Positions 26,398 through 34,566 of a DNA stretch of 64,000 nucleotides are shown piece by piece. Location of the stretch: assembly GCF_019583405.1 (NCBI RefSeq), contig NZ_SZUU01000006.1, positions 1 through 64,000 of the forward strand. The letters are read 5' to 3'. Numbering within the stretch: the stretch's first letter is position 1; every line of letters begins with the position of its first letter. The position numbers and the translations under genes were made by a program. The DNA is from Bacteroides fragilis. Its GTDB lineage: Bacteria; Bacteroidota; Bacteroidia; Bacteroidales; Bacteroidaceae. The notes beneath the pieces were generated by a model that was given only the letters and a program-made list of their open reading frames with translations, was not told the origin of the DNA and searched no databases.

Positions 26398-28893
26398 ATG
26401 TCATATACAATTGAATCAATCGTTGAAAAAATAGGTGCACGGCGCCTGGGAAACAAGCCTGCTGCCATCGACTGGCTACTGACCGACAGCCGTTCGCTAT
26501 GTTTTCCGGAAGAGACCCTCTTTTTTGCCATTCCCACCAAAAGGAACAACGGCGCACGCTACATCCCCGATCTTTATGAACGGGGAGTACGCAATTTTGT
26601 AGTCACAAGCGAAGATTTCAAAGGGCTCACCATGGACAGTGAGCAACTGAAAGTGACAATGGCTCAGGAATGCAATTTCCTTATTGTCCCCAATACTTTA
26701 AAGGCACTTCAGAAATTGGCCGAGCAGCACCGTGGTTCCTTCCAGATTCCGGTAGTCGGCATTACGGGCAGCAATGGAAAGACCATTGTAAAAGAATGGC
26801 TTCACCAATTGCTCAGTCCCGACCGGGTTATCGTGCGTTCACCACGCAGCTACAATTCGCAAATCGGTGTTCCGTTGTCTGTCTGGCAAATGAACGAAGA
26901 ATCCGAACTGGGCATTTTCGAAGCCGGCATTTCCGAAATGGGCGAAATGCGCCCGTTGCAGAATATGATTAAGCCAACGATAGGTATCCTGACCAACATT
27001 GGCGGGGCACATCAGGAAAACTTCTTTTCGCTGCAAGAGAAGTGCATGGAGAAACTAAGCCTGTTCAAAGACTGCGATGTAGTCATTTACAATGGCGACA
27101 ACGAGATGATAAGCAACTGCGTAGGAAAATCGATGCTGACTGCCCGTGAAATCGCGTGGAGCATGAGAGATATCGAACGTCCGCTCTACATCAGCAGGAT
27201 TGAAAAGAAAGAGGACCATACCGTCATCTCCTATCGCTATCTGGAAATGGACAATACGTTCTGCATCCCCTTTATCGACGATGCATCCATCGAGAACTCC
27301 CTGAACTGCCTCGCTGCCTGCCTGTACCTGATGGTACCGGCCGACCAGATCACCGAACGTATGGCTCGCCTTGAACCTGTGGCTATGCGCCTTGAAGTGA
27401 AAGACGGAAAGAATAACTGCATCCTGATCAATGATAGTTATAACTCTGACCTTGCCTCTCTGGATATCGCTCTCGATTTTCTTTACCGGCGTTCGCAATC
27501 GAAAGGTTTAAAGCGTACTCTCATCCTTTCGGACATCCTGGAAACCGGACAAAGCACGACAACGCTCTACCGCAAAGTCGCGCAATTGGTTCACAGCCGG
27601 GGCATTGAAAAAATTATCGGTGTAGGTGCCGAGATATCTTCATGCGCATCAAAATTTGATATAGAAAAGTATTTCTTTCCCGATACCAAAGCACTGCTGA
27701 GATCAGATGTAATAAAGAAACTCAGAAATGAAATCATCCTGATAAAAGGCTCTCGCAACTTCGGTTTCGATCTCGTTTCGGAAGAACTGGAGCTGAAGGT
27801 ACACGAAACTATTTTGGAAGTAAACTTAGGGGCTATGGTAGCCAACCTGAATCATTACCGCTCGATGCTCAAACCGGAAACCAAAATGGTTTGTATGGTG
27901 AAAGCATCCGCTTACGGAGCCGGTTCATACGAAATAGCCAAAACCCTTCAGGAACATCACGCTGACTATCTGGCAGTGGCCGTAGCCGATGAAGGTTCCG
28001 ACCTTCGCAAAGCAGGTATCACGGCCTCCATTATCATCATGAACCCCGAGCTGACTGCTTTCAAAACCATGTTCGACTATAAGCTGGAACCGGAAGTATA
28101 CAATTTCCATCTGCTCGACGCACTGATAAAGGCTGCGGAAAAAGAAGGGATAACCAACTTCCCCATTCACGTAAAACTGGATACAGGCATGCACCGATTG
28201 GGATTCGAAGAGAAAGATATCCCTCAATTGATTCGCCGGCTGAAGAATCAGAATGCGTTGATTCCCCGTTCGGTCTTTTCGCATTTTGTAGGCAGCGACT
28301 CTCCCCAGTTCGATGCCTTTACCCGACAGCAAATAGAACGATACGAAAAACTGTCGAAGGAGCTGCAAGATGCGTTCTCCCACAAAATATTGCGCCATAT
28401 CTGCAACACGGCCGGTATCGAACGCTTCCCCGGTGCGCAGTTCGACATGGTTCGTCTTGGCATCGGATTGTATGGAATCAGTCCGATCGATAACTCAATC
28501 ATTAACAACACGAGCACCCTGAAAACAACGATTCTCCAAATACGGGAAGTAGCAGAAGAGGACACTGTAGGTTACAGCCGTAAAGGACATTTGGTACGCC
28601 CCTCCCGTATCGCTGCTATACCCATCGGATATGCCGATGGTCTGAGCCGCCATTTGGGATGCGGACATGGCTACTGCCTTGTCAATGGCAAAAAAGCCCC
28701 ATACGTAGGAAATATCTGCATGGACGTGTGTATGATCGACGTAACGGATATTGATTGCCGGGAAGGTGATCAAGCCATCATCTTTGGTGACGAATTGCCG
28801 ATAACCGTCTTATCGGATGCGCTCGAAACCATCCCTTATGAAGTATTGACAGGCATTTCAACCCGGGTCAAGAGAGTATATTATCAAGATTAA
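26398..28893 (+). CDS. murF/alr: bifunctional MurF ligase / alanine racemase
   Basis: The 831-residue fusion has MurF in residues about 1-465, with the P-loop GITGSNGKT starting near residue 121 and FEAGISEMGEM. MurF adds D-Ala-D-Ala to the UDP-MurNAc-tripeptide. Residues about 470-831 are alanine racemase, with the PLP lysine in MVKASAYGAG (near 502) and IPIGYADGLSRHLG. So one protein makes D-alanine and uses its dipeptide. The racemase loop reads KASAYGAG where KANAYGHG is usual. I chose MSYTIES as start because the longer frame begins inside the upstream gene. Confidence 0.93.
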   Translation: MSYTIESIVEKIGARRLGNKPAAIDWLLTDSRSLCFPEETLFFAIPTKRNNGARYIPDLYERGVRNFVVTSEDFKGLTMDSEQLKVTMAQECNFLIVPNTLKALQKLAEQHRGSFQIPVVGITGSNGKTIVKEWLHQLLSPDRVIVRSPRSYNSQIGVPLSVWQMNEESELGIFEAGISEMGEMRPLQNMIKPTIGILTNIGGAHQENFFSLQEKCMEKLSLFKDCDVVIYNGDNEMISNCVGKSMLTAREIAWSMRDIERPLYISRIEKKEDHTVISYRYLEMDNTFCIPFIDDASIENSLNCLAACLYLMVPADQITERMARLEPVAMRLEVKDGKNNCILINDSYNSDLASLDIALDFLYRRSQSKGLKRTLILSDILETGQSTTTLYRKVAQLVHSRGIEKIIGVGAEISSCASKFDIEKYFFPDTKALLRSDVIKKLRNEIILIKGSRNFGFDLVSEELELKVHETILEVNLGAMVANLNHYRSMLKPETKMVCMVKASAYGAGSYEIAKTLQEHHADYLAVAVADEGSDLRKAGITASIIIMNPELTAFKTMFDYKLEPEVYNFHLLDALIKAAEKEGITNFPIHVKLDTGMHRLGFEEKDIPQLIRRLKNQNALIPRSVFSHFVGSDSPQFDAFTRQQIERYEKLSKELQDAFSHKILRHICNTAGIERFPGAQFDMVRLGIGLYGISPIDNSIINNTSTLKTTILQIREVAEEDTVGYSRKGHLVRPSRIAAIPIGYADGLSRHLGCGHGYCLVNGKKAPYVGNICMDVCMIDVTDIDCREGDQAIIFGDELPITVLSDALETIPYEVLTGISTRVKRVYYQD

Positions 28894-28912
28894 CTCCAAA
28901 AGATTCAGTCGA

Positions 28913-28959
28913 AAAAGTGAAAAGTAACGGACATTAACCTCCTCTTGCTTTTCACTTTT
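28913..28959 (+). terminator. terminator of murF-alr
   Basis: AAAAGTGAAAAG (28913-28924) pairs exactly with CTTTTCACTTTT (28948-28959), followed by CGTTTTTATG. Confidence 0.7.
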
Positions 28960-29022
28960 CGTTTTTATGAGCCCGGTTTTCGCTTTTATGATTCTGCCTT
29001 TCTTTTTTCATTCAAAATAGTC

Positions 29023-29030
29023 TATCTTTG
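29023..29030 (+). promoter_or_regulatory. -7 element of the tat unit
   Basis: TATCTTTG is a perfect TAnnTTTG 24 bases before the tatA start codon. Confidence 0.5.
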
Positions 29031-29054
29031 CACACGAACTAATACAATACCGTT

Positions 29055-29282
29055 ATGACAAACCTTTTTTTATTAGGATTCATGCCCAGTGGTTCCGAAT
29101 GGATTATCATCCTGTTGGTTATACTCTTACTTTTTGGTGGTAAAAAGATTCCCGAACTGATGCGCGGGCTCGGCAAAGGAGTGAAAAGCTTTAAAGAAGG
29201 GGTGAACGAAGCCAAAGAGGAAATAAACAAGGCAAAAGAAGAAATCGACGAACCGGAAAACAAGGAAAAGAAAAACAACTGA
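29055..29282 (+). CDS. tatA: twin-arginine translocase subunit TatA/E
   Basis: The 75-residue protein has a short outer segment, one transmembrane helix (about 13-30, [20 protein letters not shown]) and the hinge [16 protein letters not shown], then an amphipathic helix and a charged tail. This is the classic TatA/TatE form. TatA multimers make the pore of the Sec-independent export path for folded proteins. It precedes tatC by 113 bases. Confidence 0.92.
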   Translation: MTNLFLLGFMPSGSEWIIILLVILLLFGGKKIPELMRGLGKGVKSFKEGVNEAKEEINKAKEEIDEPENKEKKNN

Positions 29283-29395
29283 TATCCCGCTTTATTTTCG
29301 TTTCTTGCATCTACCCATAGGACGAAAGATACTGCTTCTTTTTTCACGGTATTAAAGACAGAACGAAAGTAAACTTCAACCGCCTTTCTCGTACA

Positions 29396-30190
29396 ATGGC
29401 AGAAATTAAAGAACTGACTTTTTGGGATCATCTGGATGAACTGCGCCGGGTGTTGTTTCGAATTATAGGTGTATGGTTTGTTTTGGCTATAGGCTATTTC
29501 ATTGCTATGCCCTATCTGTTCGACCACGTCATTCTGGCCCCCTGCCACAACGATTTCATTTTTTACCATCTTCTGCGGGACATCGGACAGGCATTCGACC
29601 TTACCGATGACTTCTTTACCCGTGAGTTTAAAGTCAAGCTGGTAAACATCAATCTGGCAGCACCTTTTTTTATTCACATGTCCACCGCTTTCTGGATGTC
29701 TGTAGTCACTGCCACACCTTATTTGTTTTTCGAGATATGGCGTTTCATCCGTCCTGCCCTTTACCCTAACGAACGGAAAGGAGTCCGCAAAGCCCTGACC
29801 ATCGGCACGGTCATGTTTTTTATCGGAGTCCTTTTAGGTTATTTCATGGTCTATCCGCTCACCCTTCGTTTTCTCTCTACCTATCAACTCAGCGTAGAAA
29901 TAGAGAATCAGATCTCCCTGAATTCTTATATAGATAATTTTATGATGCTGGTGCTCTGCATGGGGCTGGCTTTCGAATTGCCTTTGGTAACCTGGTTGCT
30001 TTCTTTGCTTGGATTGGTAAACAAATCATTCCTACGAAAATACCGGAGACATGCCATTGTCCTGATTGTCATTGCTGCCGCTGTCATTACTCCAACAGGA
30101 GACCCTTTCACGCTCAGCATCGTAGCTATCCCCCTCTATCTGCTTTATGAAATGAGCATATTGATGATTAAAGACAAAAAAGAAACATAA
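29396..30190 (+). CDS. tatC: twin-arginine translocase subunit TatC
   Basis: The 264-residue multi-spanning protein begins FWDHLDELRRVLFR, the conserved TatC start, and contains YLFFEIWRFIRPALYPNERK and ITPTGDPFTLSIVAIPLYLLYE, also diagnostic. TatC binds the twin-arginine signal. Six transmembrane helices can be counted. With tatA it forms a minimal TatA-TatC system; no tatB is present here. Confidence 0.94.
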   Translation: MAEIKELTFWDHLDELRRVLFRIIGVWFVLAIGYFIAMPYLFDHVILAPCHNDFIFYHLLRDIGQAFDLTDDFFTREFKVKLVNINLAAPFFIHMSTAFWMSVVTATPYLFFEIWRFIRPALYPNERKGVRKALTIGTVMFFIGVLLGYFMVYPLTLRFLSTYQLSVEIENQISLNSYIDNFMMLVLCMGLAFELPLVTWLLSLLGLVNKSFLRKYRRHAIVLIVIAAAVITPTGDPFTLSIVAIPLYLLYEMSILMIKDKKET

Positions 30191-30219
30191 TTATAAATAT
30201 ATCAAACTCTAATTGTAGT

Positions 30220-31385
30220 ATGAAATATTTCTATGCCTTCTTAGGCTTATCGCTTCTGTTTATGAGCTGTTCTTCTTCTGAAACAAAGCCTAAAGATATT
30301 ATTGAAATAAATATGCCGTTACAACAGGATGATAATATAGTCAAACTGTCCACAATAATAGATTCCATATATTATCTTCCCTTGGAAACTGATGATAGAT
30401 ATCTTATTGGAAACATCGATAAATTAATAGTCACCGATGATTTTTTCTATGTTATCGACAAGGATATCAGCCTTTCAATTTTCTGCTTCAACAAAAAGGG
30501 AGAATTCATTAGAAAAATAGGAAACCGAGGCGCTTCTAATAAAGAATATATCTCTATTACAGACGTAAATGTTTATCATGAAAACGTTTATATCTGGGAT
30601 GGCAGTTCTAAGAAATTATTAATCTACAAGTCCAATGGGACTTTGTAAGTTTCATATCATCGGATTATGCAGCAGAAGCAATAGCCATCTTGGATGATTC
30701 CCAAATTGCTTTTTATGGTGATTACAAACATAATTACAAATTTAAAAATAGAGGGAAATATCCCAACTTATTAACTATCAATCTAAACAATAAGAAAACA
30801 AATGCCGATTTGTTCTATGAAGAAACCCTATCCACCACCAGTATCACTAGTTTACCTAATAATATTTCCAATAATAAATATCTCATCATACCTTTAAACG
30901 ACACGATATATTAAATCTCTTCATCCGGAGTGAAAAGAAAATACGTTATAAATTACCGGCAAAAATACAAAAAAGAAAAAGAGAATTACATAGAAAGATT
31001 AAAAAGAGAAAAAGTAACAGTAGACGAAGCAATAGCTGGAGAAGGAGCTCAATTTCCTATTACTAATGTTTTCTTCGAGGGAAATAGCTTCTCCTACTTC
31101 TTTTACCAGATGGGGTATCATTTTTATTTCGGTTTTTATTACCCGGAATCTCAAACTTATATTGAAGCTTCTGCATACAAGAAAAATCCTATAAAAAATG
31201 ACATGGATGGTCTCGCTCGGTTTTTACCTCGTACTGTTCATGGAGATTTTCTTTATTGCGCAATGGATCCTTCCGCAATTCTCGAACACACTGAATTGAT
31301 TCCAATATCTGAAAAGAACAAACTACAGAAACTAAAATCAGAAGACAATCCGGTTATTGTTGCTATGAAAATAAAAAGACAATAG
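30220..31385 (+). pseudogene. 6-bladed beta-propeller lipoprotein gene, broken copy
   Basis: This is a decayed copy of the intact gene at 32730-33905. The first part reads from ATG 30220 with a lipobox (FMSCS, Cys17) up to YKSNGTL and then stops at 30646-30648. One base is missing near 30643; restoring it gives FVSFISSDY..., which aligns with the intact protein. A second lesion is TAA at 30912-30914 where the intact gene has CAA. Reading resumes in the same frame and ends in KIKRQ. So one frameshift and one nonsense mutation inactivate it. Confidence 0.85.
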
Positions 31386-31389
31386 AATT

Positions 31390-31560
31390 ATGTAAAAGAT
31401 TGGTAGCATTTTTATTATTGTCCTATTGGACTTTTATACATCACTGAATTTTGCTTTTCAAAAAACGATCAACTGAAAAAAGGTGTAGGTATGAAAGAAA
31501 GCCAAATAAGAAGTATAGCTATGAATACGACCTCTTTATACACCTCTTCAAAAAAAGACA
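31390..31560 (+). pseudogene. remnant of the thioredoxin-like gene
   Basis: This stretch is a wrecked 5' end of a gene like the one at 33910. Frame 1 reads M, stop, then KIGSIFIIVLLDFYT, matching RISSICIIVLLILLC of the intact gene. A shift gives DQLKKGVGMKESQIRS, matching NHLRKLVSTKENQIGS. The rest, including the CSSC region, is gone. It directly follows the broken propeller gene, as in the intact copy. Confidence 0.75.
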
Positions 31561-31599
31561 TGATCAGTATTAATAAAATAAACCTCTAAAAACAACAGT

Positions 31600-32076
31600 A
31601 TGAAACGTAAATTTCTTTATTTAATCATGATACTATTCATGGCATTAATTGGAGCTTCTTGCAATAATAGCGAAGAATATGATGGAATAGATGGCATTCT
31701 TGAAACTAATGTCGAGATCAAGGAAGTAGCTTGCCATTCTGATTCAAAAAAGGATGAAACGGTTTTGGTTTCTTCTTTTTCTGATCTGAAAAGTTTTCAA
31801 GTGGAATATTCCAAATATTCAAATGATTTGCCCTTGATAGATTGGAGTAAACAGACTTTGTTAGTTGCAGAAGTCTATACAAATACATTAATGGACAAAT
31901 GCAATGTATCCGTATATAGAGGAAAAAACAAGTTTACTTTATCAATAGATGTGCTACGAGAGGAATTAATGTCTATGGCATTCGACGCAAAGGCTTATAT
32001 CATCGTTTTAAATCAGCCGAATGTCGATACAAAAGATATCAAAATACATTTTAATCCACACGCTAAAAAGGAATAA
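31600..32076 (+). CDS. hypothetical lipoprotein, 158 residues
   Basis: The protein has a lipoprotein signal ending LIGASC (Cys21), so it should sit in the envelope. The mature part is mixed alpha/beta with no motif I know; it contains KQTLLVAEVYTN and AYIIVLNQPNVD. It lies in the AT-rich accessory block between the broken propeller pair and the NVEALA peptide gene. Its function is unknown. Confidence 0.65.
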   Translation: MKRKFLYLIMILFMALIGASCNNSEEYDGIDGILETNVEIKEVACHSDSKKDETVLVSSFSDLKSFQVEYSKYSNDLPLIDWSKQTLLVAEVYTNTLMDKCNVSVYRGKNKFTLSIDVLREELMSMAFDAKAYIIVLNQPNVDTKDIKIHFNPHAKKE

Positions 32077-32255
32077 TCGGACTTTATCGTCCGATTTGCC
32101 CTCCTTCACCATCGATAAACACAGAGTTTACTCCTTCCTACCAATACAACCTATATCGTGGTTTTTCCTGTTCAGTATCATTTGTCTTTATCTATTTTAT
32201 GAAAAGAGTATAGTAAACAAGAACGGATAAGTTAAGAAAACATAATAACATTGTT

Positions 32256-32263
32256 TAATTTTG
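32256..32263 (+). promoter_or_regulatory. -7 element before the NVEALA gene
   Basis: TAATTTTG is a perfect TAnnTTTG, 54 bases before the start codon. No -33 match was found. The region is AT-rich, so chance matches are more likely here. Confidence 0.35.
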
Positions 32264-32317
32264 AATAAATGAATCATTTTTTTATAATTGTAACATCAGA
32301 ATTAAAAACTTAAAATC

Positions 32318-32629
32318 ATGAAAAAAATCGTCATTCCATTCGTCATTATGCTAATAAGCATAAACGTTTATTTCGTTCAACAATCCAATCAAAAAGTAAC
32401 AGAATCCCAAACAAGACTCAATGATTTTTTTGAATTATCCGCATTTGCTGATGATGGTGAAACTGCCGGACCAGGAGATTACGGTTGCGGAGGTAATCCA
32501 ACTTTCATAAAAGACAAAGCTTTAAAGTCTTTTGCTTGCCCTAATTTAGAAACCCATAAAGCATGTGGCAAAGAAGAGCAAGTTTGTTGTGACCCTTCTA
32601 AAGGTACTGATTGCAAAGGCCTTTTATAA
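32318..32629 (+). CDS. NVEALA-domain cysteine-rich exported peptide
   Basis: The 103-residue protein has an N-terminal hydrophobic signal (about 4-20). A segment DFFELSAFADDGE (about 37-48) matches the place and style of the NVEALA motif found in small Bacteroides proteins. A Cys-rich C-terminal part follows, with cysteines at 57, 74, 83, 90, 91 and 99. Six cysteines would suit three disulfides. A thioredoxin-like protein is encoded two genes on. NVEALA proteins often neighbour 6-bladed propeller lipoproteins, as here. The role is unknown; a secreted processed peptide is an inference. Confidence 0.75.
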   Translation: MKKIVIPFVIMLISINVYFVQQSNQKVTESQTRLNDFFELSAFADDGETAGPGDYGCGGNPTFIKDKALKSFACPNLETHKACGKEEQVCCDPSKGTDCKGLL

Positions 32630-32652
32630 CGAATCAACATCATACTATTATT

Positions 32653-32696
32653 CATGGATTTTTTATGTTCTTATTACCTCACATAAAAAATCCATG
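32653..32696 (+). terminator. terminator after the NVEALA gene
   Basis: CATGGATTTTTTATG (32653-32667) pairs exactly with 32682-32696 across a 14-base loop, followed by TTTTCATTTT. It lies 33 bases before the next start codon, so the downstream pair depends on read-through or its own promoter. Confidence 0.75.
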
Positions 32697-32729
32697 TTTT
32701 CATTTTAGATTCACTTTTATTCATTATTT

Positions 32730-33905
32730 ATGAAAAATATATTTTTCGTCATACTATTGCTTATTTACTTATGGGGATGCTCACAGCCTATCCCTATAGA
32801 CAATCAAAACCTTATTATAATAAATGCTCCGGTAAAAAAAGAATCTAATATAAAATTATCCTCACTCGTTGACTCAATATATTATATTCCTTTAGAAACT
32901 AAAGATGAATTTCTAATAGGAAACATTGATAAACTTATAGTAACAGACAAAAAAATTTATGTTTTAGATAAAAACATTACTACTGCCACATATTGTTTCG
33001 ATCAAAAAGGTAAGTTTATCAGAAAGATAGGAAATAGAGGTGCCTCTGATAAAGAATATATATCAATAACCGACATAAATATTCATAATGGGAAAATGTA
33101 TATTTGGGACGGAGATGTCAATAAACTACTAATATACAATTCAAATGGGGAATATATTAAGACAATAACATCCAAATATTCAGCTGAGACATTTGCTGTT
33201 ATTAACGATTCAGAAATAGCTTTTTATGGTGATTATAAACACAACCATCTGTTTTTGGAAGAGGACCAATATCCCAACCTACTATTCCTCAATACCCGAA
33301 ACAAGGACAGTAAATCAGATCTATTTTTCAGTTCAGAATTATCAACCTCAGGAATTTGGGGATTGCCCAATAATCTAACAAACAACAAAAATTTAATTAT
33401 TCCATTAAATGACACAATCTATCAAATTTTAGATTCATTTCATTTAAAGAGAAAATTCGTTATGAATTATGGAGAGAATTATCAAAAAGCTCAAAGAGAA
33501 TACATAAAAAAACTAAAATCTGAAAGTGTGTCTGTTGATGAGGCTATGAATATGCTGGGAGATGGAGCACAATTTCCTGTATTGACAGCCTACTATGAAG
33601 GTAGTTATTTTTCCTATTTCTTCTATAGAATTGGGTTTCATGCATTCTTCGGATTTTATTATCCGGAATCTCAAACTTATATTGAGGCTTCTGCATACCA
33701 AAAAAGTCCTATAGAAAATGACATGGATGGTCTCGCTCGTTTCTTACCTTATGCAGTCCATAAAAATACTCTTTACAGTATAATGGAGCCTTCTTCAATT
33801 ATGGGTCACACAGAATTAATTCCCGCATCTGAAAAAGTAAAGTTAGAAAAACTGACTTTAGAAGATAACCCTGTAATCGTTGCCATAAAAATGAAAAAAA
33901 TTTAA
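32730..33905 (+). CDS. 6-bladed beta-propeller lipoprotein
   Basis: The 391-residue protein has a lipobox (LWGC, Cys17) and then a beta-strand-rich body with propeller-type repeats such as IYVLDKNITTATYCFDQKG and MYIWDGDVNKLLIYNSNGE. It corresponds to the TolB-like 6-bladed propeller family of Bacteroidetes. It should be membrane-anchored and may bind a peptide or protein partner. It is 4 bases upstream of the thioredoxin-like gene. The broken paralogue at 30220 shares long stretches of near-identical DNA (for example 31137-31229 with 33657-33749). Confidence 0.82.
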   Translation: MKNIFFVILLLIYLWGCSQPIPIDNQNLIIINAPVKKESNIKLSSLVDSIYYIPLETKDEFLIGNIDKLIVTDKKIYVLDKNITTATYCFDQKGKFIRKIGNRGASDKEYISITDINIHNGKMYIWDGDVNKLLIYNSNGEYIKTITSKYSAETFAVINDSEIAFYGDYKHNHLFLEEDQYPNLLFLNTRNKDSKSDLFFSSELSTSGIWGLPNNLTNNKNLIIPLNDTIYQILDSFHLKRKFVMNYGENYQKAQREYIKKLKSESVSVDEAMNMLGDGAQFPVLTAYYEGSYFSYFFYRIGFHAFFGFYYPESQTYIEASAYQKSPIENDMDGLARFLPYAVHKNTLYSIMEPSSIMGHTELIPASEKVKLEKLTLEDNPVIVAIKMKKI

Positions 33906-33909
33906 GACC

Positions 33910-34524
33910 ATGAAAAGAATAAGTAGTATTTGCATTATCGTCTTATTAATTCTATTATGTATTAGTGAGTTTTCACTCTTCCAGAAAAACAATCACTTAC
34001 GAAAATTGGTAAGCACAAAAGAGAATCAAATAGGAAGTTTAGCTATGGACAAAGATTTGCTTTTAAATAATATGCAAATGCAATATGCTAACAATGGATA
34101 CCAATTAAATGACTTTCTACTAACAAATATCACTGGATCTACTTTAAAACTATCCAATCTACTAGATGATCATTATAAAATTATTTTCAGGTTTTCATAT
34201 TTACATTGCTCCTCTTGCGTTGAATTTGAACTAAAAAACATTATAGAAATCGCCGAAAGGATACCTAAAGACAGAATTATCATCATTGCTGAATATGATA
34301 ATAAAAGAGGATTTTCTGCTTTTACGAAAGCACACAATATCACTTTACCCATTTATTTTTTAAGTGAGAATACCCATGCCGATAATATCCTGCAAGACGA
34401 GAATATCCCCTATGTATGTTTGATGGATAAAAAAATGAAAATTGAACATTTGTTTATTCCCATCAAGGAAGTTCCTATTTATTCAGAACGTTATTACCAC
34501 CACATCATTCAACGATATTTCTAA
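33910..34524 (+). CDS. membrane-anchored thioredoxin-like protein
   Basis: The 204-residue protein has an N-terminal membrane segment (about 5-24) and a domain starting near 65. That domain contains LHCSSCVEF with Cys100 and Cys103, a CxxC pair at the place expected for a thioredoxin/TlpA-like fold. The later proline-containing strand (ITLPIYFL) fits the cis-Pro loop. It should act outside the inner membrane on disulfides. With the propeller and the six-cysteine peptide it may form a functional set, which is inference. Confidence 0.65.
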   Translation: MKRISSICIIVLLILLCISEFSLFQKNNHLRKLVSTKENQIGSLAMDKDLLLNNMQMQYANNGYQLNDFLLTNITGSTLKLSNLLDDHYKIIFRFSYLHCSSCVEFELKNIIEIAERIPKDRIIIIAEYDNKRGFSAFTKAHNITLPIYFLSENTHADNILQDENIPYVCLMDKKMKIEHLFIPIKEVPIYSERYYHHIIQRYF

Positions 34525-34554
34525 GAGATTCATAGGATTCTCACTCTATTTGTC

Positions 34555-34562
34555 TATTTTTG
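34555..34562 (+). promoter_or_regulatory. -7 element directly before the nuclease-helicase start
   Basis: TATTTTTG is a perfect TAnnTTTG that ends 4 bases before ATG 34567. If used, the mRNA would begin at or near the start codon, giving a leaderless message, or the true start lies further in. Confidence 0.4.
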
Positions 34563-34566
34563 CTGT

